DNA of 29,381 nucleotides from Bacteroidales bacterium. Its GTDB lineage: Bacteria; Bacteroidota; Bacteroidia; Bacteroidales; WCHB1-69. A model generated the notes under the pieces. That model was not told the origin of the DNA. It was given only the letters and a program-made list of their open reading frames with translations, and ran no database searches. The position numbers were made by a program, and so were the translations under genes. This document shows, in pieces, positions 24,537 to 29,381 of this stretch (its first letter is position 1; each line of letters starts with the position of its first letter). Location: positions 1 to 29,381 of the forward strand of contig JAISAD010000081.1 of NCBI GenBank assembly GCA_031266895.1, written 5' to 3'.

Positions 24537-24640
24537 GGATTACACACTCACTCCCTAGGGATTGTGCATCTCCCTCCCCGGGGATTGTATATCTCCCTCC
24601 CCGGGGATTGTACACCTCCTTCCCCAGGGATTGTACATCG
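24537..24640 (+). repeat. 23-bp tandem repeats
   Basis: Units begin at 24537 (22 bases, diverged), 24559, 24582, 24605 and a partial one at 24628. The pattern is GGATTGTACATCTCCCTCCC plus CGG. Three central copies are near identical. No reading frame makes use of the period. Confidence 0.8.
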
Positions 24641-24659
24641 CATGACATGTCATCATGGC

Positions 24660-24745
24660 GAACGCTTGTAGTCATGGCGAGAAGGAACAGTGAAGCAATC
24701 CTTGTGCATGTGGGGATTGCTTCACTGTATTCGGAGATTGCTTCG
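24660..24745. repeat. Dispersed inverted repeat of the GTCATNGCGAG...GAAGCAATC type
   Basis: ACAGTGAAGCAATCC (24687-24701) and GGATTGCTTCACTGT (24714-24728) pair perfectly over 15 bases with a 12-base loop. Flanks carry GTCATGGCGAGAAGGAA and a second GAGATTGCTTCGGACTG. Sequences of this kind are scattered between genes in many bacteria and behave like small non-autonomous elements. Confidence 0.65.
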
Positions 24746-24845
24746 GACTGTAACAGCGTTGTCACATTTTTAAATTTGCCCTGGAATCTTTTCATTATAT
24801 GCGCTTCATCTCGCAAAACATGAGAGCGTCATAAAATAGCAATAT

Positions 24846-24876
24846 AAAAAGTGCTGTCATAATACAGCGCCTTTTT
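24846..24876 (-). terminator. Bidirectional hairpin terminator
   Basis: AAAAAGTGCTGT-CATAAT-ACAGCGCCTTTTT. On the minus strand it ends in a run of T and lies about 9 bases after the stop of the broken gene at 24885, so it probably ends the HndB-HydB transcript; it could also act on plus. Confidence 0.65.
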
Positions 24877-24884
24877 GGTAGCGC

Positions 24885-25171
24885 TCAGGGTGTCTCTTTT
24901 CCGTGTTCCTCTGCATTGTAAATAGCGCTTGAGGGGAAGCGTACGTTATATTCCAGCAAATTTTCAATATGGTACTGCAAACTGTCAGGCATTTCCCAGC
25001 ATAACTGAAAATGCCTGACAGAGAATTTATAAATTTGGAATTATATCCCTCCTTTGAAATAATTAGGCAGAGATGCCATTGTTATGTAAGCCTGTGCATA
25101 CTGTGCCGAGCGATTTTCAGATATATTTCATCGAAAAACTTCTGCAATATATGAAGTCTTTCTTCCTGCAT
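24885..25171 (-). pseudogene. Probable broken third gene of the HndB-HydB unit
   Basis: The ATG at 25171 lies 29 bases after the flavoprotein stop and reads MQEERLHILQKFFDEIYLKI. The sensible sequence then moves to another frame (SAQYAQAYITMASLPNYFKG GI), meets an in-frame TAA, and continues in that frame as QIYKFSVRHFQLCWEMPDSL, then QYHIENLLEYNVRFPSSAIY to a stop at 24885. A terminator follows. So one frameshift and one nonsense codon break an ORF of about 95 codons. The alternative frame over the second half is also open, so the reading is not certain. I do not recognise the protein. A perfect 13-bp inverted repeat (CTGTCAGGCATTT, 24982-24994, against 25009-25021) lies inside it. Confidence 0.45.
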
Positions 25172-25200
25172 GTTTTTTTTTACTGCTTAATGCCAGCCTG

Positions 25201-26994
25201 CTATTTTATAGAAACTGCATTAAACTTACACTTGTCGTAGCAGGCGCCGCACTTAATGCAAATGCTCTGATTGATTTCGTGGGGCATCTTCTTTTCACCG
25301 CGAATAGCATTTACCGGACAGGCGCGCGCGCAGGCCGTGCAGCCAATGCACTGTTCCATGTCAATGATATAGCTCTTCAAGGCTTTACATTCGCCAGCCG
25401 GACATTTCTTATCTGCCACATGCGCTATGTACTCATCCCAAAAGTTTTCAATGGTAGAGAGTACCGGATTGGGCGAAGTTTGCCCCAGGCCGCACAATGC
25501 CGTATCCTTAATCACTTTGCTCAGATTCTTCAAGGCCTCAAGGTCGTCCATTGTACCTTTGCCCTGGCAGATTTTATCAAGCAGTTCAAAGAGCCGCTTA
25601 TTGCCCACGCGACAGGGCGTGCATTTACCGCACGACTCTTCTACCGTAAAGTCGAGATAGAATTTCGCCACGGAAACCATGCAACTGCTCTCATCCATCA
25701 CAATCATGCCCCCCGACCCCATCATGGAGCCGGCGGCAATAAGGTTGTCATAATCAATAGGAGTATCTAAAAACTTTTCGGTAAGGCAGCCGCCTGAAGG
25801 CCCGCCGGTCTGTACCGCCTTAAACTTTTTCCCGTTCTTGATTCCGCCGCCAATTTCGTAAATCACTTCACGCAGCGTAATGCCCATAGGCACCTCTATA
25901 AGCCCTACGTTATTAATCTGTCCGGCCAGCGCAAACACCTTGGTTCCTTTCGATTTTTCGGTGCCGATAGCGGAAAACCATTCCCATCCCTTATTGATAA
26001 TCGGCGGAATGTTGGCAAAAGTCTCCACATTATTCACATTAGAGGGTTTCTTAAGGTATCCCTCCTGTGCAGGGAAAGGCGGCTTGAAAGTGGGTTCGCC
26101 GCGAAGCCCCTCCATGGAGTGAATAAGGGCAGTCTCTTCGCCACACACAAAAGCGCCTGCGCCATAGCGCAGCTCAATGTCAAAATCGAAGCCCGAACCC
26201 AGCAGGTCGGTGCCCAGCAATCCATATTCGCGTGCCTGGTTAATGGCGATTTTAAGGCGGTCGATAGCCAGCGGATACTCGGCGCGGATATAAATCAGCC
26301 CCTTAGTAGCTCCGATGCAGAACCCGCCAATAGCCATGGCTTCGAGCACCGAGTGCGGATCGCCTTCGAGAATGGAACGGTCCATAAATGCGCCCGGGTC
26401 GCCCTCATCGGCATTGCAAATCATATATTTCTGGTTGGCCGGATTTTTGCTGGCAATTTCCCATTTCAAGCCGGTAGGGAAGCCGCCGCCGCCGCGTCCG
26501 CGCAAGCCCGACTTTTTGATAATGTCAACAGTAGCCTGAGGATTATTAGCCTCCAGTACGGAAGCCAGTGCCTTATAGCCATCGCGGGCAATGTACTCGT
26601 CAATATTTTCAGGATTAATAAAACCGCAGTTGCGCAAGGCAATACGCAACTGCTTTTTGTAAAACCCCATGTGTTTGGAATCGGAAATATGCGCTTTCGT
26701 TTCCGGATTTTCGTACAGCAGCCTGGTTACATTTCTGCCCTTGACAATGTGCTCTTCAATGATTTCGCGACAGTCTTCGGGTTTTACCTGAGTATAAAAC
26801 GTATTGTCGGGCAGCATCTTTACGATAGGGCCTTTTTCGCAAAATCCGAAGCAGCCGGTAAGTACTACCTGCACCTCATTCGAAAGATTTTTATCAGACA
26901 GCAATTGCTCGAAATTAGCTTTAATTTGATTGCTGCTTGATGCGGAACATCCTGTACCTCCACATATTAAAATGTGGTACTTGTAATTTGCCAT
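25201..26994 (-). CDS. NADH-dehydrogenase-like flavoprotein, HydB/HndC/NuoF type
   Basis: 597 residues. N-terminal thioredoxin-like [2Fe-2S] domain (~1-95; CGGTGCSAS, TGCFGFC). Next is the NuoF core with FMN/NAD-binding glycine loops (GLRGRGGGGFPTGLKWE, NADEGDPGAFMDR, YGAGAFVCGEETALIHSMEG) and a [4Fe-4S] site (ESCGKCTPCR plus DTALCGLG). At the C-terminus is a two-cluster ferredoxin (CIGCTACARACPVNAI and CIKCGACYDKCKF). This layout is that of the flavin subunit of NAD(P)-linked [FeFe] hydrogenases, including electron-bifurcating ones, rather than of respiratory NuoF. The usual NuoE-like and hydrogenase partners are absent from the window, so the electron acceptor cannot be told. Follows the HndB-like gene by 18 bases. 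Confidence 0.9.
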   Translation of the reverse strand: MANYKYHILICGGTGCSASSSNQIKANFEQLLSDKNLSNEVQVVLTGCFGFCEKGPIVKMLPDNTFYTQVKPEDCREIIEEHIVKGRNVTRLLYENPETKAHISDSKHMGFYKKQLRIALRNCGFINPENIDEYIARDGYKALASVLEANNPQATVDIIKKSGLRGRGGGGFPTGLKWEIASKNPANQKYMICNADEGDPGAFMDRSILEGDPHSVLEAMAIGGFCIGATKGLIYIRAEYPLAIDRLKIAINQAREYGLLGTDLLGSGFDFDIELRYGAGAFVCGEETALIHSMEGLRGEPTFKPPFPAQEGYLKKPSNVNNVETFANIPPIINKGWEWFSAIGTEKSKGTKVFALAGQINNVGLIEVPMGITLREVIYEIGGGIKNGKKFKAVQTGGPSGGCLTEKFLDTPIDYDNLIAAGSMMGSGGMIVMDESSCMVSVAKFYLDFTVEESCGKCTPCRVGNKRLFELLDKICQGKGTMDDLEALKNLSKVIKDTALCGLGQTSPNPVLSTIENFWDEYIAHVADKKCPAGECKALKSYIIDMEQCIGCTACARACPVNAIRGEKKMPHEINQSICIKCGACYDKCKFNAVSIK

Positions 26995-27012
26995 TAGTAT
27001 GCTTTTTTAGAT

Positions 27013-27408
27013 TTAATTGTCAATTTTCTCATAATTCACTGGAATTACGCCTTCCAGCAATTCATTGTTCTGGATATATTTCCCCACCAGTTCAACGGCT
27101 TTTTCAGGATTTACATATCCAAAAACAACAGGTTCCTGATCCGGCTTGGCAACCTCTACGGTAGGTTCTGCATAGCAGTAGCCCATGCAGCCGGTCTGGG
27201 TAACTACGGCAGGAATATTGCGCTTGTGGCACTCCTCAATAATTACCTCCATCACCTGCTTTGCTCCCGAAGCGATGCCGCAGGTAGCCATAGCCACTTT
27301 TATCTGTACCAGATTTTCTGCATTTTCGCCCTGTTCACGCAGTTGGAGCTTAGATTGAAGTTCTTCGCGTTTTTTCTTCAAATCTGCTAACGATTTAATT
27401 TTTTCCAT
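27013..27408 (-). CDS. HndB-like (2Fe-2S) ferredoxin-domain protein
   Basis: 131 residues from ATG 27408 (MEKIKSLADLKKKREELQSK), the usual opening of this family; the frame is open to 27477, but that extension crosses the leader. After a short coiled helix comes a thioredoxin-like [2Fe-2S] fold with ATCGIASGAK and TQTGCMGYCYAEPTV. In NuoE-type relatives four cysteines hold the cluster; here three are obvious (in ATCG, TGC and GYC), and the fourth may be Cys in EECHKR. The partner is the flavoprotein immediately downstream; together they carry electrons between NAD(P)H and an unseen hydrogenase or other enzyme. Confidence 0.88.
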   Translation of the reverse strand: MEKIKSLADLKKKREELQSKLQLREQGENAENLVQIKVAMATCGIASGAKQVMEVIIEECHKRNIPAVVTQTGCMGYCYAEPTVEVAKPDQEPVVFGYVNPEKAVELVGKYIQNNELLEGVIPVNYEKIDN

Positions 27409-27494
27409 TCTCAAATAATTATTTTTAATCTGTTGATAATAAGTATCGTAACAATTGCAAAGAGGCGGCCTGTACACCCCCTCCTTTCAGGGCG

Positions 27495-27502
27495 CAAAGA
27501 TA
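27495..27502 (-). promoter_or_regulatory. -7 promoter element for the HndB-HydB unit
   Basis: On the minus strand TATCTTTG fits TAnnTTTG; the ATG is 87 bases further on. Divergent from the promoter at 27563. Confidence 0.55.
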
Positions 27503-27562
27503 TAAAAAATTACGAACATATCCCGTTTTTTTTATTTCCTGTCAACATATCCGTTTTTTTTG

Positions 27563-27570
27563 TAATTTTG
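27563..27570 (+). promoter_or_regulatory. -7 promoter element for the lipoprotein at 27617
   Basis: TAATTTTG fits TAnnTTTG, 47 bases before the ATG. Confidence 0.5.
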
Positions 27571-27616
27571 CAACTTATTTATTAGACACTTTATTATCAA
27601 TAAAAAACAATAACTA

Positions 27617-28525
27617 ATGAAGAGAGAGATGTTACTTTTGGCCGCCACGTTAGTGTTGGCGCTCTGTTTTTCCTCCTGCAAGAATGAGGATGAAATTTAT
27701 AACCCCAAGTGCAAAATCAGCAAAATCTGGTATCGCAGCGAGATAGGCACTCCTGACGAGATTTTCCATTACACCAAAAAAGGACAGCTGGAAAAGATTG
27801 AATTCATCAATGATGAAGCTGCCATCAATGTGGATATGGCCGTTTTTGCCTACAATAAGGATAAAACCGTAAGCGAAATTACCTACACAAAACAGGACGG
27901 CACGGTTGAAGTTATTTCACTGGCTTATAATGCGAAAAAACAGACAGTGAATAAAATGACCTACAAGGAAAACGGCATTGTGATGAAAGAGGTTGCCTTT
28001 ACCCGTGATGCTGAAGAGGGAAAATTGACAAAAATAGAAGAGACCTACGAAGACGGATTGACCGCCAAAATCGCCTCCGGAGCATTGTCGCGTTTCTATA
28101 TCCGGTTTTGTGGAGATGAGGCCGAAATGAAATCCACGCTTAAAGCAACGGGCAATACTAAAGCCATGCAGCTTACTAAAACCATTGAGGTGGTATATGA
28201 TTCGGAGTTTGAAAACATTATTGAAACCACGACCTCCATCTATAAGTTTAATTTTGTCCATAAAAAGAGTTTTAAATACGACAAGGGAAATAATCCTTAC
28301 TTCGGCCTACCCTATTTTTACAGCGACAAAATGAATTTCGATTTGGTGGGATTCAGCAAAAACAACGTAAGCGAGTTTACCATGGTGAGCCATCAGGGTG
28401 ATATTCAAACCGATTCCACCACCTCCACCTATACTTACATGTATAATAAAAAACAGTTTCCAATCCGCATTATAAAAACTACCAAACAAATTCCTGTCAA
28501 TACCTATATTTTGTACAAGGAGTAG
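27617..28525 (+). CDS. Lipoprotein of unknown function
   Basis: 302 residues. Signal peptide with lipobox at Cys21 (LALCFSSC). The mature part is beta-rich with short repeats (FHYTKKGQLEKIEFIN, FAYNKDKTVSEITYTKQDG, LAYNAKKQTVNKMTYKENG), each about 25-30 residues, resembling the loose YD-like repeats of Bacteroidota surface lipoproteins. No enzymatic motif is seen. Its own promoter diverges from the HndB-HydB unit. Function unknown; it probably sits on the cell surface or in the periplasm. Confidence 0.85.
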   Translation: MKREMLLLAATLVLALCFSSCKNEDEIYNPKCKISKIWYRSEIGTPDEIFHYTKKGQLEKIEFINDEAAINVDMAVFAYNKDKTVSEITYTKQDGTVEVISLAYNAKKQTVNKMTYKENGIVMKEVAFTRDAEEGKLTKIEETYEDGLTAKIASGALSRFYIRFCGDEAEMKSTLKATGNTKAMQLTKTIEVVYDSEFENIIETTTSIYKFNFVHKKSFKYDKGNNPYFGLPYFYSDKMNFDLVGFSKNNVSEFTMVSHQGDIQTDSTTSTYTYMYNKKQFPIRIIKTTKQIPVNTYILYKE

Positions 28526-28626
28526 GGAGTGATGTAACGTACAAATAAAAATTATCCCCATTATGGTTACGCTCTCAAGCCGAAAATAGAAAACACTATC
28601 AAGTTAACCATAAAAAATTAAGGATT

Positions 28627-28956
28627 ATGAAACGCTCAAGCAAACATCCGGACAGCAAGAGCCTTATGTATGTTATACTTTATATTTATGCGGATACACT
28701 TGCATGCTTGCGCAGTTTTATTTATATACAGCAAAAACATGCATTTATCTTTTCAATGTACCTAAGTGTAGCAATATGCACTGCGGGTTGCGGTGAAACA
28801 GATATCAATGCTCTTTTTCATGCTGATAATGGACTGATATATCCTATTGTGGGCAATATGCAACACTATAATAAAATTGTAGCCAATCTGAAATCTTTTT
28901 TTACAGACGCTAAAGATGAAATATTAGCCGATTTTGATTTTTTATGTTTAATTTAA
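28627..28956 (+). CDS. Small unknown protein, doubtful
   Basis: 109 residues, MKRSSKHPDSKSLMYVILYI and on. It has a lipobox-like ICTAGCGETD preceded by a hydrophobic stretch (FSMYLSVA), so a start at the internal ATG near residue 44 would make a short lipoprotein of about 65 residues. The first 40 residues look less like real protein. No family recognised, no promoter found. Confidence 0.4.
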   Translation: MKRSSKHPDSKSLMYVILYIYADTLACLRSFIYIQQKHAFIFSMYLSVAICTAGCGETDINALFHADNGLIYPIVGNMQHYNKIVANLKSFFTDAKDEILADFDFLCLI

Positions 28957-28968
28957 TATTATGATTTT

Positions 28969-29355
28969 ATGACAAAAACGAAAGAAATCTTTTTTGAGCA
29001 GGCTCAAGGAGCCTGCAAAAGAGGCACGGCTGCAATGCTGTGTATTATTCTGGCACTCGCGGCGAGCAGTTGCGTAAAACAGCGAAACTGTGATTGCGGA
29101 CAAACAGGGACTTTCGTCTATCTGAAAGAACCGTATGAAGTAACAACCAATTGCACAACAAGAGAAAAGATTGTGGCAGAATTTATTGTAGATAAAGGAC
29201 CTGCTCAATATATTACAGGTTATGTGCCACATAAATTCCAGTCGGGCGATTCTATTAGAGTACGATTGTGCAGCAAATATGTATGCGAAGATAAACTTGT
29301 TACAATGGATTTAAGGCCTAAGGTATTTACTCTTAAATGTATAGAAAGGGAATAA
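28969..29355 (+). CDS. Small cysteine-rich lipoprotein of unknown function
   Basis: 128 residues from ATG 28969. The hydrophobic run MLCIILALAASSC gives a lipobox, and a later ATG at 29035 would place it at the very start, the more usual layout; the longer form has a 22-residue basic leader. The mature part has several cysteines (RNCDCGQTG, TNCTTRE, LCSKYVCED), fitting a disulfide-bonded periplasmic or surface protein. Family not recognised. Three bases separate it from the next gene. Confidence 0.7.
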   Translation: MTKTKEIFFEQAQGACKRGTAAMLCIILALAASSCVKQRNCDCGQTGTFVYLKEPYEVTTNCTTREKIVAEFIVDKGPAQYITGYVPHKFQSGDSIRVRLCSKYVCEDKLVTMDLRPKVFTLKCIERE

Positions 29356-29358
29356 GCT

Positions 29359-29381
29359 ATGAAAAAGATAATCACAATTTT
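29359..29381 (+). CDS. Start of a gene cut by the window end
   Basis: ATG three bases after the preceding stop, reading MKKIITI, a typical signal-peptide start. Nothing more can be said. Confidence 0.45.

Noticed and set aside
24537..24640. Possible CRISPR array
   Set aside because: The 23-bp units abut directly with no spacers and no cas gene is present.
26119..26940. Long plus-strand open frame of 273 codons opposite the flavoprotein gene
   Set aside because: It is the antisense shadow of a strongly conserved gene and has no sensible motifs.
28561..28613. Inverted repeat TTATGGTTA / TAACCATAA
   Set aside because: Nine pairs across a 35-base loop without a T run; probably chance in AT-rich sequence.

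Overview
The window looks like chromosome from an anaerobic or facultative member of the Bacteroidota. The evidence is the repeated TAnnTTTG promoter element in front of many genes, a GldD-type lipoprotein, a SPOR protein with a Bacteroidota HU-like N-terminus, a relic of the Bacteroidota-type HU protein, lipoproteins with classical lipoboxes, and almost no purine-rich Shine-Dalgarno sites. No tRNA or rRNA gene was recognised. The species cannot be named from this sequence.

Region by region. (1) 2-2760: the 3' end of an RHS/YD-repeat protein whose AT-rich C-terminus carries a JAB/JAMM-type toxin domain, followed at once by a small exported protein that is the natural immunity candidate. (2) 2828-3357: a wrecked HU gene that keeps its promoter, then four ~22-bp palindromic tandem repeats. 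(3) 3575-6670: pstA without the rest of the pst operon, guaB (IMP dehydrogenase) and a small exported protein. (4) 6673-13445, minus strand: two transcription units. One is hppA-gldD, coupled by an ATGA overlap. The other is a BIG2/FGE-fold lipoprotein plus an 877-aa transglutaminase/thioredoxin-fold lipoprotein.

(5) 13977-17769 is a decayed accessory island. It holds a frameshifted lipoprotein gene, a 21-bp tandem repeat array, a GC-rich broken small gene with a good terminator, a GmrSD-like DUF262/DUF1524 nuclease gene that has ATT where ATG is expected, and a chimeric scar where the 5' ends of a Schlafen/AlbA-type gene and a zinc-finger mobile-element gene meet tail to tail. (6) 17999-24326: polA (proofreading motifs lost) on plus, then the minus-strand unit SPOR protein-purH-ung. 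(7) 24507-24876: dispersed palindromes, 23-bp tandem repeats and a bidirectional hairpin terminator. (8) 24885-27408, minus: a HndB-like ferredoxin and a HydB/HndC/NuoF-type flavoprotein, with a probable broken third gene behind them. (9) 27617-29381: lipoproteins and small unknown genes on plus, running off the window.

How the genes fit together. guaB and purH act at and just after IMP synthesis, and ung and polA are both base-excision repair enzymes. hppA recovers energy from pyrophosphate made by such biosynthesis. The HndB/HydB pair points to NAD(P)-linked, possibly bifurcating, electron transfer, although no hydrogenase subunit is in view. The accessory parts (RHS toxin, GmrSD-like nuclease, AlbA fragment) concern competition and defence. 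The most unusual pattern is that three separate genes (HU relic, lipoprotein relic, GmrSD-like gene) each have a one-base change at the position where the start ATG is expected.
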